Shown here: positions 29,791 to 39,975 of the stretch, piece after piece | How positions within the stretch are numbered: position 1 is the stretch's first letter | Layout of the letters: each line of letters opens with the position of its first letter | NCBI RefSeq assembly: GCF_022809125.1 | Contig: NZ_JALGBI010000001.1 | Span: forward strand, 248,001-312,000 | Length of the DNA stretch: 64,000 bases | Direction: 5' to 3' | Origin: Variovorax terrae | Lineage (GTDB): Bacteria; Pseudomonadota; Gammaproteobacteria; Burkholderiales; Burkholderiaceae_C | Made by a program: the position numbers and the translations under genes | Notes under the pieces: model-generated | What the model saw: the letters and a program-made list of their open reading frames with translations, nothing else | Told to the model about the DNA's origin: nothing | Database searches by the model: none

Positions 29791-30397
29791 CGAGATGGTG
29801 GGTGTCGGACCAGCCGACCAGTGTCAGCCCTTCGGGCGTCCAGAGCAAGCGGTTGATGGCGGCGTTGCCGAGCTCCCAGGTGCGCGGCGCCTGCAGGCCC
29901 TGGCCGGTGGCGGCGCGGTACAGCACGTCGAGCACGCCGCCGTGGCCCACCAGCATGATCTGTTCGCCCGGGTGGTGCGCGGCCAGGCGGTGGGCCGTGC
30001 GCGTGACGCGCTCGCGGAACTGCAGCAGCGACTCGCCGCCCTCGGGGGCGAATTCCGGGTCGCGCTTGCGCCAGCGCAGGGCCTGCTCGGGCAGCACGGC
30101 CTCGATCTCGGCGAAGGTCTTGCCCTGGAAGATGCCGAAGCCGCGCTCGCGCAGGCCCGGGTCGGTGATCACGGGCAGCCCGCTGGCGCGGCCCACCGAC
30201 AGCGCGGTGTCATGGGCCCGCCCGAGGTCGCTGCTGTAGATCGCCTGGAGCGGCTCGCCCGCCAGCGCCCGCGCCAGGCGGCGGGCCTGCTGGCGGCCGG
30301 TGTCGTTGAGCGGGATGTCGAGCTGGCCCTGGATGCGCGTGTCCACGTTCCAGGCGGTTTCGCCGTGGCGGATGGCGATGATGCGGGTGGCGTCCAT
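29759..30397 (-). CDS. Histidine phosphatase family protein (GpmB-like)
   Basis: 212 residues with the RHGE signature at 10-13 (phospho-accepting H11), NDTGRQQARRLA, and a second catalytic His in LVGHGGVLDVLYR. This is the cofactor-independent-looking phosphoglycerate mutase-like phosphatase branch; substrate cannot be told from sequence. It overlaps the DSD1-type gene downstream. Confidence 0.88.
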   Translation of the reverse strand: MDATRIIAIRHGETAWNVDTRIQGQLDIPLNDTGRQQARRLARALAGEPLQAIYSSDLGRAHDTALSVGRASGLPVITDPGLRERGFGIFQGKTFAEIEAVLPEQALRWRKRDPEFAPEGGESLLQFRERVTRTAHRLAAHHPGEQIMLVGHGGVLDVLYRAATGQGLQAPRTWELGNAAINRLLWTPEGLTLVGWSDTHHLDDESLDETSA

Positions 30398-30467
30398 CGG
30401 GTCGATTCTAGTGGTGCCTCCACGGCGGCCTGGCGGCCCGCGGCCGCGCCGCCGGGCGGGGCTCGCC

Positions 30468-31064
30468 TCAGCGCGGGATTTCGATGTCGACCCGGCGCAG
30501 GCCCGTCGGCGGCGTCGGGAAGCCCTGCAGCGCGGCGTCGAACATCACGGGCAGGATGCTTGCGCTGTCGGGCCAGGGGCCGTCGTGCGCGGCGCGGGTT
30601 TCATAGACCACGAGGTTGCTGGCCAGGTCGCGCATCACGAGGCTGACTTCGCGCTGGTACCAGGGCGATTCAGGAAAGCGCGGGTAGGGCGCCAGGTAGG
30701 CGCCGCGGCCCCAGTAGCCATAGCCGTAGGGGCCGCCGCGGCCCCAGCCGTCGCCCGGCCCGGCCCAGGGCGGCAGCATGCGCTGCACGCGTGCGTCGAT
30801 CTGGATGCTGTAGCTCGGCGCGGCGTCGTCGCGCCGCAGGCCGACCTTGGCCAGCGCCTGCTGGGCCATGGCCTCGAGCTGGTCCTGCGAGGCGCCCGGC
30901 CGCTGCTGCGAGGGCAGGCGCTCGAAGCGGTAGGCGGCGTGGGCCGGGCCGGGCAGGGCCTTCAGGGTGGAGAAGCTGCTCACGTCGCTGTCCACCAGCA
31001 GGGTGGAGGCACAGCCGCTGAGCAGGAATGCTATGAAAAGGAGAGCGCCCAATGACCGCTGCAC
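30468..31064 (-). CDS. DUF4136-like lipoprotein
   Basis: 198 residues from a GTG at 31064. GGAGG sits 5 nt before it, and the signal peptide VQRSLGALLFIAFLLSGC ends in a lipobox. The mature part shows TLLVDSDVSSFSTLKALPG and ends in DIEIPR, and resembles the DUF4136 family of envelope lipoproteins of unknown function; a Gly/Tyr-rich patch (GGPYGYGYWGRGAY) lies in the middle. The start codon, ribosome binding site and hydrophobic core of the signal peptide all lie inside palindromic element copy B, so expression signals may have been rebuilt from that element. A longer reading to 31160 has no family support. Confidence 0.75.
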   Translation of the reverse strand: MQRSLGALLFIAFLLSGCASTLLVDSDVSSFSTLKALPGPAHAAYRFERLPSQQRPGASQDQLEAMAQQALAKVGLRRDDAAPSYSIQIDARVQRMLPPWAGPGDGWGRGGPYGYGYWGRGAYLAPYPRFPESPWYQREVSLVMRDLASNLVVYETRAAHDGPWPDSASILPVMFDAALQGFPTPPTGLRRVDIEIPR

Positions 31065-31085
31065 AAGGACCTCCGGCGGATTTCG
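31030..31085 (+). repeat. Palindromic element copy B, at the start of the lipoprotein gene
   Basis: Plus strand GCTATGAAAAGGAGAGC (31030-31046), then AATGACCGCTGCACAAGGAC, then CTCCGGCGGATTTCG. Block order matches copies E and F, with an imperfect first palindrome. It covers the translation start of the minus-strand lipoprotein and ends just short of the ttcA stop codon. Confidence 0.65.
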
Positions 31086-31086
31086 T

Positions 31087-32010
31087 TCAGATTTTGATGA
31101 CTTGCAGGCCAAGCAGGGCGGCCGGGGCGAATTCCTCGGGGTCGAACGCCTTGTCGCCATCCTCGCTGGCCACGCCTGTGGCCTTGAGACCCTTGAAGTC
31201 GTGCCGCGTTCCGTCCATCAGGTGCGAGGGCACGATATTTTGTAACGCGCTGAACATGTTCTCGGTGCGGCCCGGGTGCTTTTTCTCCCACTCGCGCAGC
31301 ATCGCCGCGACCTGCTTGCGCTGCAGGTTCTCCTGGCTGCCGCAGAGCGTGCAGGGGATGATGGGGAACTGCCGGTGCTCGGCCCAGCGGATCAGGTCCT
31401 TCTCGGCCACGTAGGCCAGCGGGCGGATCACGACGTGGCGGCCGTCGTCGCTCACCAGCTTTGGGGGCATGCCCTTGAGCTTGCCGCCGAAGAACATGTT
31501 GAGGAAGAAGGTCTGCAGCATGTCGTCGCGGTGGTGGCCCAGCGCGAGCTTGGTGGCGCCGAGTTCGTCGGCCACGCGGTACAGGATGCCGCGGCGCAGC
31601 CGGCTGCACAGGCTGCACATCGTCTTGCCCTCGGGAATCTTGTCCTTGACGATGGAGTAGGTGTCCTGGTTCTCGATGTGGAAGGGCACGCCGAGCTGCG
31701 TCAGGTACTCGGGCAGCACATGGGCCGGGAAGCCGGGCTGCTTCTGGTCGAGGTTGACGGCGATCAGCTCGAAATGGATCGGCGCGCGCGCCTTCATCTT
31801 GAGCAGGATGTCGAGCAGGCCGTAGCTGTCCTTGCCGCCCGAGAGGCAGACCATGACCTTGTCGCCCTCCTCGATCATGTTGTAGTCGACGATGGCGCGG
31901 CCGACCTCGCGGCACAGGCGCTTCTCGAGCTTGTGCGTTTCGCGCTCGATCTTCAGCTCCCGGGGCTTGGCCAGGGGAGCGGGCTCGTTCTCAATCCATT
32001 GGGCACTCAT
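31087..32010 (-). CDS. ttcA: tRNA 2-thiocytidine biosynthesis protein TtcA
   Basis: 307 residues. PP-loop SGGKDS at 57-62 binds ATP, and the cysteines C132 and C135 ([11 protein letters not shown]) plus C220 and C223 (PCTLC) match the TtcA iron-sulfur cluster and catalytic cysteines. [18 protein letters not shown] is typical. TtcA thiolates cytidine 32 of certain tRNAs in the cytosol. ATG at 32010 gives the usual length. It follows a GC-rich hairpin at the end of the hut cluster. Confidence 0.96.
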   Translation of the reverse strand: MSAQWIENEPAPLAKPRELKIERETHKLEKRLCREVGRAIVDYNMIEEGDKVMVCLSGGKDSYGLLDILLKMKARAPIHFELIAVNLDQKQPGFPAHVLPEYLTQLGVPFHIENQDTYSIVKDKIPEGKTMCSLCSRLRRGILYRVADELGATKLALGHHRDDMLQTFFLNMFFGGKLKGMPPKLVSDDGRHVVIRPLAYVAEKDLIRWAEHRQFPIIPCTLCGSQENLQRKQVAAMLREWEKKHPGRTENMFSALQNIVPSHLMDGTRHDFKGLKATGVASEDGDKAFDPEEFAPAALLGLQVIKI

Positions 32011-32095
32011 GGCAGGGGTCGCTTCAATCGTCCGGTTCAGGGCTGGATTGTCGGCGATCCAGGCCGGCCGCGGCGCTGCATGGCTTTTCCGGCGG

Positions 32096-32126
32096 GGCGG
32101 GCAGGGCGCGGCCCACCCTGCCCGCC
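32096..32126. terminator. Strong hairpin after hutG, possible terminator
   Basis: GGCGGGCAGGG and CCCTGCCCGCC form a perfect 11-bp stem with a 9-nt loop, 10 nt beyond the hutG stop codon. There is no T-run on either side, so intrinsic termination is not certain, but position and stability suggest an end point for the hut transcript. Confidence 0.5.
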
Positions 32127-32136
32127 AGTCAGTCTT

Positions 32137-32952
32137 TCAGGCGCGGGCCCGCGCGAAGGCCAGTGCCGCCTCGACCATGCGGCGCAGGTGCGGCTGGATG
32201 CCGGCCGCCACCTCGGGCAGGTAGTCGAACGGCAGCGCCTCCTGCATGTAGCTGCACTGCGTCATCTCGAGCTGCACGGCATGCACGTTGTCGGCCGGGC
32301 GGCCGTAGTGGCGCGTGATGTGGCCGCCCTTGAAGCGGCCGTTGAGCACGGCCGTGTAGCCCGCGGCGGCCTTGCCCATGGCCAGCAGTTCCTGCGCCAG
32401 GGCCGGGTCGCAGCTCGCGCCGTCGGCCGTGCCCAGGTTCAGGTCGGGCAGCTTGCCCTCGAAGAAGCGCGGCAGCACCGAGCGGATCGAGTGCGCATCC
32501 CACAGCACGGCCACGCCATGCGCGGCGCGGATGCGCTCCAGCTCGGTGCGCAGCTGCGCGTGGTACGGGGCCCACACGGCATCGCGGCGCCGCGCCACCT
32601 CGGCCTCGTCGGGCGCATCGGCCGGGTTGGCATAGATGGGCGTGTCGTCGAAGGTGTCCACCGGGCACAGGCCCGTGACGCTCTGGCCGGGGTAGAGGCT
32701 CGCGCCGTCGGGCGGGCGGTTCAGGTCCACCACGTAGCGCGAATGCGTGGCCACGAGGATCGAGGCGCCCAGCTCCTTGGCAAAGCCGTAGAGGCGCTCC
32801 AGGTGCCAGTCGGTGTCGGGCACCTGGCGCGCCTTACCCGTGAAGCGCGCGGCGATGGCGGGCGGCACATGCGTGCCGACGTGGGGCATGGAGATCAGCA
32901 GCGGGGCGGTGCCCTGGTGGAAGGTGAATGCGGGAAGGGCGGTGTCGGTCAT
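32137..32952 (-). CDS. hutG: N-formylglutamate deformylase HutG
   Basis: 271 residues. LLISMPHVGTHVPPAI, THSRYVVDLNRPPDG, VLWDAHSIRSVLP and FKGGHITRHYGRP contain the conserved His, Asp and Glu residues of the N-formylglutamate amidohydrolase family. It releases formate and glutamate from N-formylglutamate, the last step of the five-step histidine route that uses HutF. It is the last gene of the hut run, 36 nt after hutF. Confidence 0.95.
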   Translation of the reverse strand: MTDTALPAFTFHQGTAPLLISMPHVGTHVPPAIAARFTGKARQVPDTDWHLERLYGFAKELGASILVATHSRYVVDLNRPPDGASLYPGQSVTGLCPVDTFDDTPIYANPADAPDEAEVARRRDAVWAPYHAQLRTELERIRAAHGVAVLWDAHSIRSVLPRFFEGKLPDLNLGTADGASCDPALAQELLAMGKAAAGYTAVLNGRFKGGHITRHYGRPADNVHAVQLEMTQCSYMQEALPFDYLPEVAAGIQPHLRRMVEAALAFARARA

Positions 32953-32988
32953 GGCGTTGGCGTGAGTCTACGGGTGTCGATGGAACGG

Positions 32989-34404
32989 TCAGGGGGCGAT
33001 GGTGGCGGCCCGCGCGGCCACGAAGGCCTGCGCGGCGCTGTCGTGCAGCGCATGGCGGCCGGCGGCCACGCGCTGCGTGCCGCCCACCCAGAGGCTGTGT
33101 AGCGCGCTCGTGCGGTGGCTGCCGAACACATGGGCTGAGAGCATGGCCTCGACCGGCAGCCCGGCGAGCGCCACATGGCCAGCGTCGAGCACGGCGAAGT
33201 CGGCCTGCTGGCCCACGGCCAGCCCCGCCACGGCGCGGCCCGCGGCCTGTGCGCCGCCCTGCACCGCTGCCAGCCACAGGGCCGTGCCCACTTGCGGCTG
33301 CGCACTGCTGGCAAGCACGTTGCGCTGGCGCAGGTGCAGGCGCTGGCTGTATTCGAGCATCAGCAGTTCCTCGGCCGCGTTCACGCAGGCGTGGCTGTCC
33401 GAGCCCACGCCCCAGGCGCCGCCGTGGCGCTGCCACAGCGGCATGTCGAAGATGCCGTCGCCCAAGTTGGCCTCGGTCGTGGGGCAGATGCCGGCCACGG
33501 TGCCCGCGCGCGCGGCGCCCGCGTACTCCTCGGGCGTCATGTGCGTGGCATGCACCAGGCACCAGCGCGCATCCACGGGCGCGTGGTCGAGTAGCCACTG
33601 CACGGGGCGCTGGCCGCTCCAGGCCACGCAGTCGTCCACCTCCTGCGTCTGCTCGGCGATGTGGATGTGGATGGGTGCGCGCGCGTCCAGCGCCGTGAGC
33701 CCCTCCACGGCCGCGCGCAGGCTGCCCTCCGGCACGGCGCGCAGCGAATGCGGGGCCAGTCCCAAAGTGGCGCCTTGTGCCCGCGTGGCGGGCGCCAGCC
33801 GCTCCAGCAAGGCGAGCATGTTGTCGGTGCTGCGGATGAAGCGCGCCTGGGTTTCGCGCGGCGGCTTGCCGCCAAAGCCGCTGGTCTGGTACAGCACGGG
33901 CAGCAGCGTGATGCCGATGCCCGCGCGCTGCGCCGCACGCAACAGCGCCAGCGAGAGCGTGGCGTCGTCGGCATAGGGCCGGCCGCCCTGGTCGTGGTGC
34001 ACGTAGTGGAATTCGCAGACCGAGGTATAGCCCGCCTCCAGCATCTCCACGTAGAGCCAGGTCGCGATGGCCTCGAGCGACTCGGGCGTGATCTGCGCCG
34101 CGAAGCGGTACATGAGGTTGCGCCAGCTCCAGAAGCTGTCCTGGCCGCCATCGGGATGCTGGGCGCGGTACTCGGTCAGGCCGGCAAACGCACGCTGGAA
34201 GGCATGCGAGTGCAGGTTGGGCATGCCGGGAATCAACGGGCCGGGTGCGCGCGGCGCGCTGCCCGCCGGCGCCCCAGGCGCCACCGCCAGCAGGCGGCCC
34301 GCGGTGTCCCAGCGCAGCAGCACGTCGCGCGCCCAGCCGCCCGGCAGCAGCGCATGTTCGGCGAACAGCGCGCCGGTGGAAACGGAAGATGCCGTGTCGG
34401 TCAT
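32989..34404 (-). CDS. hutF: Formimidoylglutamate deiminase HutF
   Basis: 471 residues from ATG 34404, which overlaps the hisC-like stop as ATGA. The amidohydrolase-type zinc site is visible in GMPNLHSHAFQRA and in IHIHIAEQTQEVDD, LVHATHMTPEE and GVGSDSHACVN. It converts N-formimidoyl-L-glutamate to N-formylglutamate and ammonia. The open frame extends far upstream to 35223, but that part is the antisense shadow of hisC-like coding sequence. Confidence 0.95.
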   Translation of the reverse strand: MTDTASSVSTGALFAEHALLPGGWARDVLLRWDTAGRLLAVAPGAPAGSAPRAPGPLIPGMPNLHSHAFQRAFAGLTEYRAQHPDGGQDSFWSWRNLMYRFAAQITPESLEAIATWLYVEMLEAGYTSVCEFHYVHHDQGGRPYADDATLSLALLRAAQRAGIGITLLPVLYQTSGFGGKPPRETQARFIRSTDNMLALLERLAPATRAQGATLGLAPHSLRAVPEGSLRAAVEGLTALDARAPIHIHIAEQTQEVDDCVAWSGQRPVQWLLDHAPVDARWCLVHATHMTPEEYAGAARAGTVAGICPTTEANLGDGIFDMPLWQRHGGAWGVGSDSHACVNAAEELLMLEYSQRLHLRQRNVLASSAQPQVGTALWLAAVQGGAQAAGRAVAGLAVGQQADFAVLDAGHVALAGLPVEAMLSAHVFGSHRTSALHSLWVGGTQRVAAGRHALHDSAAQAFVAARAATIAP

Positions 34405-35528
34405 AGGGAAGCGGATGAAGAAAGATGGGCGGCCAGCGCCCGCGCGAAGCGCTCGTTCTCGGCCTCGGTGCCGATGGAGACGCGGATGAAATGCTCGAAG
34501 CCCGGCTCCTTCCAGGGCTTGACGATGAGGCCCTGGGCCAGCAGCGCCTCGTTCACGGGCGCGTTGGGGCGGCCGATGTCGAGGAACAGGAAGTTGGTGG
34601 CCGAAGGCGCAATGCGCATGCCCGGCAGCGCCGCCAGCCGCGCGGCCAGCACCCCGCGCAGGCGCACGGTCTCGGCCACGCCGCGCCGCATGAAGTCCTC
34701 GTCGCCCCAGGCCGCGAGCGCCGCCGCCTGCGCGGCATGGTTCACGTTGAAGGGCGTGCGCACGCGGTCGAGCAGCTGCACCAGGGCCGCATCGCTGGCC
34801 AGGCCGTAGCCCACGCGCAGGCCCGCGAGGCCCCAGGCCTTGGAGAAGGTGCGCAGCACGATCCACGGCATGGCCCGGCCGCGCAGCAGGGCCAGCACGT
34901 CGGGGTAGCCGTCCGCGTGGCGGGCGTATTCGTAGTAGGCCTCGTCCACCACGAGCAGCGTGTGCGCGGGCGTGGCGGCCAGCAGGCGCTCCATCTCGGC
35001 CGCCGTGAACATGCAGCCCACGGGGTTCGAGGGGTTGGCCAGCATGGCGATCTTGGGGCCGCGCGCCAGCGCCTCGCACCAGGCATCCACGTCGAAGCCG
35101 AGCTGCGGCGTGAGCGCGAGCAGCTCCACCTCGCCGCCCATCATGCGCGGGTAGATCTCGTGCAGGCCGAAGGCCGGGCGCTGCGTGAGCACGCGGTCGC
35201 CCGCCGACAGGAAGGCCTGGCACAGCATCTGCAGGATGTCCTCGGAGCCGTTGCCGATGACGATGGCCTCGGGCGCCACATCCGTGCGCGCGCCGATGGC
35301 CGCGCGCAGCGCGGTGCAGTTGGCGTCGGGGTAGGTGCCCACGCGCGTGGCGAGGTCGGCCAGGGCGCGCGCCACGGCGGGGCTCGCGCCATAGGGGTTC
35401 TCGTTGCTCGCCAGGCGCGCGATCTCGCTCACGCCGTAGCGTGCGCGCACGGCCTCGGACGACAGGCCCGCGTTGTAGGGCGGCAGCGGCGGCACTTCGG
35501 GCCGCGCGAGGGCATGGAGGGACGTCAT
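34401..35528 (-). CDS. hisC: Histidinol-phosphate aminotransferase-like enzyme (HisC family)
   Basis: 375 residues from ATG 35528. ASNENPYGAS, NGSEDILQ, ANPSNPVG, VVDEAYYEY and the PLP-lysine region RTFSKAWGLAGLRVG are typical HisC-type class I/II aminotransferase motifs. HisC normally works in histidine synthesis, yet this copy sits inside the degradative hut cluster, with ATGA overlap to hutF and 4 nt after hutI. It may be a second HisC or an aminotransferase of changed specificity acting on histidine or a related imidazole; the symbol marks family membership only. GTG 35540 is an alternative start. Confidence 0.85.
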   Translation of the reverse strand: MTSLHALARPEVPPLPPYNAGLSSEAVRARYGVSEIARLASNENPYGASPAVARALADLATRVGTYPDANCTALRAAIGARTDVAPEAIVIGNGSEDILQMLCQAFLSAGDRVLTQRPAFGLHEIYPRMMGGEVELLALTPQLGFDVDAWCEALARGPKIAMLANPSNPVGCMFTAAEMERLLAATPAHTLLVVDEAYYEYARHADGYPDVLALLRGRAMPWIVLRTFSKAWGLAGLRVGYGLASDAALVQLLDRVRTPFNVNHAAQAAALAAWGDEDFMRRGVAETVRLRGVLAARLAALPGMRIAPSATNFLFLDIGRPNAPVNEALLAQGLIVKPWKEPGFEHFIRVSIGTEAENERFARALAAHLSSSASL

Positions 35529-35532
35529 CGGG

Positions 35533-36795
35533 TCAAACACCTTTCACGATGCGGCCCTGGCGCACGATGGCGCGGGCCGGGTTGTTACCGAACCAGTAGG
35601 CCAGCTCCGCCGCTTCGCGCACCGACCAGAGCACGAAGTTGGCGGGCCGGCCCGCCGCGATGAGGCCGTGGGTGTCCTGCAAACCCAGCGCGCGCGCGGC
35701 ATGCGTGGTGATGCCCGCGAGTGCCTCGGGCACCGTGAGGCGGAACAGCGTGCACGCCATATTGGCCATGAGCAGCAAAGAAAGCGCCGGCGAGGTGCCG
35801 GGATTGTGGTCGGTGGACACGGCCATGGGCACGCCCGCCGCGCGGAGCTGCTCGATGGGCGGCAGGTGCGTGTCGCGCAGCGTGTAGTAGGCGCCGGGCA
35901 GCAGCACGGCCACGGTGCCGGCGGCCTTCATCGCGGCGATGCCATCCTGCGACAGGTGCTCGATGTGGTCGCACGACAGCGCGCCGTAGCGCGCCGCGAG
36001 CGCTGCGCCGCCCATGTCGGAGAGCTGCTCGGCGTGAAGCTTGACCGGGATGCCGAGCTGGCGCGCGGCCTGGAACACCTGCTCCGTCTCGGCCAGCGTG
36101 AACGCGATGCGCTCGCAGAACACGTCCACCGCGTCCACCAGCCCCTCGGCCGCGAGCGCGGGCAGCATCTCGTGACAGACGAGGTCGATGTAGTCCTGGC
36201 TTCCTTGAGGTTTGCCGGCGTACTCGGGCGGCAGCGCGTGCGCGCCGAGGAAGGTGGTGCGCACCGTCACGCCCAGCGCCTCGCCCAGGCGCCGCGCCAC
36301 GCGCAGCTGCTTGCGTTCATGTTCCAACGCCAGGCCGTAGCCCGACTTGATCTCGATGGCGCACACGCCCTCGTTCAGCAGAGCCGAGAGGCGCGGCAGC
36401 GCGAGTGCGAACAGTTCATCCTCGCTCGCCTCGCGCGTGGCACGCACGCTGGAGACGATGCCGCCGCCGGCCCGGGCCACCTCTTCGTAGCTGGCGCCCG
36501 CCAGGCGCATGGCGAACTCGTTGGCCCGCTGGCCGCCATAGACCAGGTGGGTGTGGCAGTCCACGAGGCCGGGCGTGACGAGCGCTCCGCCGCCGCCATG
36601 GCGTGGCAGCGGTGCATAGCCCGCCGGCAGGGCTGAGGACGGCCCCACCCAGCGCACCACGCCGCCCTGCACCACCACGCTGGCGCTGTCGGTGGCGGGC
36701 ACGGGGACGTCGGCCTGGGCCAGGCCGGGCGCCAGGCGCAGGTCTTCCCAGACGCCATCGGCGCTGGGGGCTGGGGTCGGTTCTGTGGGGTTCAT
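35533..36795 (-). CDS. hutI: Imidazolonepropionase HutI
   Basis: 420 residues from ATG 36795. Metal ligands are visible in [33 protein letters not shown] and [10 protein letters not shown], as expected for the amidohydrolase superfamily enzyme that opens 4-imidazolone-5-propanoate to formimidoylglutamate. It lies 22 nt after hutD; that spacer is part of palindromic element copy C. The upstream extension to 36831 encodes element-derived residues and is not needed. Confidence 0.96.
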   Translation of the reverse strand: MNPTEPTPAPSADGVWEDLRLAPGLAQADVPVPATDSASVVVQGGVVRWVGPSSALPAGYAPLPRHGGGGALVTPGLVDCHTHLVYGGQRANEFAMRLAGASYEEVARAGGGIVSSVRATREASEDELFALALPRLSALLNEGVCAIEIKSGYGLALEHERKQLRVARRLGEALGVTVRTTFLGAHALPPEYAGKPQGSQDYIDLVCHEMLPALAAEGLVDAVDVFCERIAFTLAETEQVFQAARQLGIPVKLHAEQLSDMGGAALAARYGALSCDHIEHLSQDGIAAMKAAGTVAVLLPGAYYTLRDTHLPPIEQLRAAGVPMAVSTDHNPGTSPALSLLLMANMACTLFRLTVPEALAGITTHAARALGLQDTHGLIAAGRPANFVLWSVREAAELAYWFGNNPARAIVRQGRIVKGV

Positions 36796-36808
36796 GGTCA
36801 ATTCAGTT

Positions 36809-36876
36809 GCTATGCAATCAATAGCATTCAACGACCGCCTGATGCGGACAGTCGGCTGTTTTCATTCCGATTTCGG
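36809..36876 (+). repeat. Palindromic element copy C, over the hutD 3-prime end
   Basis: Plus strand GCTATGCAATCAATAGC (36809-36825), then ATTCAACGACCGC, GCGGACAGTCGG and TTCATTCCGATTTCGGG, in the same order as copies E and F. The hutD stop codon TGA lies inside the first palindrome, so the last roughly 18 residues of HutD ([16 protein letters not shown]) are element-encoded. Confidence 0.75.
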
Positions 36877-37459
36877 GCGTGAGGCCGACCCAGGCAAGCA
36901 CGGGGGCCTCGCCACCCGGCGCCGCCTGCGGCACGAGCGCCGGGCCGGCCACGGCCGCGCTCCACCAGAAGCCCTGGCCGGCCGTCAGCGTGTCGCCGCC
37001 CCGGCGCCAGCGGCCGGCCAGCACCATGCACAGGCCCGCGGGCGTGCTGCCAGGGGTGCGCGCCTCGCGCACGGGCTGCACGGCGCCCTGCCAGCGGCCG
37101 CGCCGCAGCATGAGGTTGAAGTCGGTGGAGGCGCCGCCGAGCAGGGTGCAATCCACGGCCACGTCGCCCGGGAAGGCCAGCGGCTGCCAGCGCTGGTCCA
37201 GCGCGTAGTCCAGGCTGCCGTCCTTCGCGCGCAGGTGCACGCCGTTGCCGCCCAGCAGCATGATCTGGCGCTGAACGCCCGCGAAGGCCGAGAACGGTCC
37301 GGGCGCCGCGATGGTGGCCACGCTCACGCGCCACTCGAAGCCGTCCATGCCGGCGCCGGGCGGCCAGCAAGCGAGTTCGCGCGTGTGGCCGCCGCCGTTC
37401 TTCCAGGGAGTGGGCGGCACGGCCGCGAGGTCGAAGCGTTGCAGGGGTTCAGGAGTCAT
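36818..37459 (-). CDS. hutD: HutD family protein
   Basis: 213 residues starting [20 protein letters not shown] with [19 protein letters not shown] and LMLRRGRW, typical of the HutD cupin-like family found in hut operons; it is thought to modulate histidine catabolism, but the mechanism is unclear. The C-terminal tail is encoded by a palindromic element (copy C), and may not be part of the ancestral protein. It lies 13 nt after the IclR gene. Confidence 0.88.
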   Translation of the reverse strand: MTPEPLQRFDLAAVPPTPWKNGGGHTRELACWPPGAGMDGFEWRVSVATIAAPGPFSAFAGVQRQIMLLGGNGVHLRAKDGSLDYALDQRWQPLAFPGDVAVDCTLLGGASTDFNLMLRRGRWQGAVQPVREARTPGSTPAGLCMVLAGRWRRGGDTLTAGQGFWWSAAVAGPALVPQAAPGGEAPVLAWVGLTPEIGMKTADCPHQAVVECY

Positions 37460-37472
37460 GGGTCAACACGGT

Positions 37473-38219
37473 TCAATGCAATGCCAACTGGCGGGAGATG
37501 CGTGCGGCGGCCACCACGGCCATGCGGATCAGCGACTCTTCGTGCCCCTGGGCGCGCAGGGTCGGCGCCATCAGCGTGATGGCGCCCACGGCCTGGCGCG
37601 AGGCGCCGAACAATGGCACGCTGCAGCCCCACACGCCGGGGTCCACCTCGCCCAGGCTCACCGCGAAGCCGGCCTTGCGGATGGCGTCGAGTTCGTCCTG
37701 CGCGGCCTGGCGCCCGGGCGTGCCCGCGCCCCACTGGCCGTCGAGCACGGCCGCGCGCGCGGCCTCGGGCAGGTGGGCCAGCACGCACTTGGCCGAGGCA
37801 CCCGCGCGCAGGGGCACGCTGCGCCCCTTCTCGAACGAGCAGCGCAGCGAATGCTGGCTTTCCACCAGGTCGAGGCAGATCGCCTGATCGTTCACGGCCA
37901 CGATCAGGCCCACGCTTTCCTGCGACTGCTGCGACAGCTCCAGCATGTCGGGGCGGGCCTGGCGCACCAGGTGCGAGGCCAGGTCGAAGCCCAGCGCAAG
38001 CTGCAGGCTCAGCGGCCCGGGGGCGTAGTGGCCGTCGCTCTCCAGCACGAAGCCCCAGCGCTTGAGCCGCGCGAGCTGGCGGTACAGTGTGCTGCGCGCC
38101 AGGCCCGTGCGCTCCATCAGTTCGGCGGCCGACAGGGTGCGGCCCTGCTGGGCCAGCACGGCCAGCACCTGGAGCACGCGGTCGGCCGTGGGCACGGCAG
38201 GCGGGGTGGAGGTGGACAT
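37473..38219 (-). CDS. IclR-family transcriptional regulator
   Basis: 248 residues. An N-terminal winged helix-turn-helix (about 8-65; TLSAAELMERTGLARSTLYRQL) is followed by the IclR effector domain (SVPLRAGASAKCVLAHLPEA, CSVPLFGASRQAVGAITLMAP). It sits between hutU and hutD on the same strand, which is unexpected because HutC is the usual hut regulator. It could add a second input to the cluster, for example sensing an imidazole intermediate; that is inference from position. Confidence 0.92.
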   Translation of the reverse strand: MSTSTPPAVPTADRVLQVLAVLAQQGRTLSAAELMERTGLARSTLYRQLARLKRWGFVLESDGHYAPGPLSLQLALGFDLASHLVRQARPDMLELSQQSQESVGLIVAVNDQAICLDLVESQHSLRCSFEKGRSVPLRAGASAKCVLAHLPEAARAAVLDGQWGAGTPGRQAAQDELDAIRKAGFAVSLGEVDPGVWGCSVPLFGASRQAVGAITLMAPTLRAQGHEESLIRMAVVAAARISRQLALH

Positions 38220-38241
38220 GGCGGCAGCGGCGCAGTGCCGC

Positions 38242-39963
<1,722 letters not shown>

Positions 39964-39975
39964 GGCAAAACTCCT

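Noticed and set aside
34405..35223. Large upstream extension of hutF (744-codon frame)
   Set aside because: It overlaps the hisC-like gene out of frame, has no family similarity and starts inside that gene; ATG 34404 with ATGA overlap is better.
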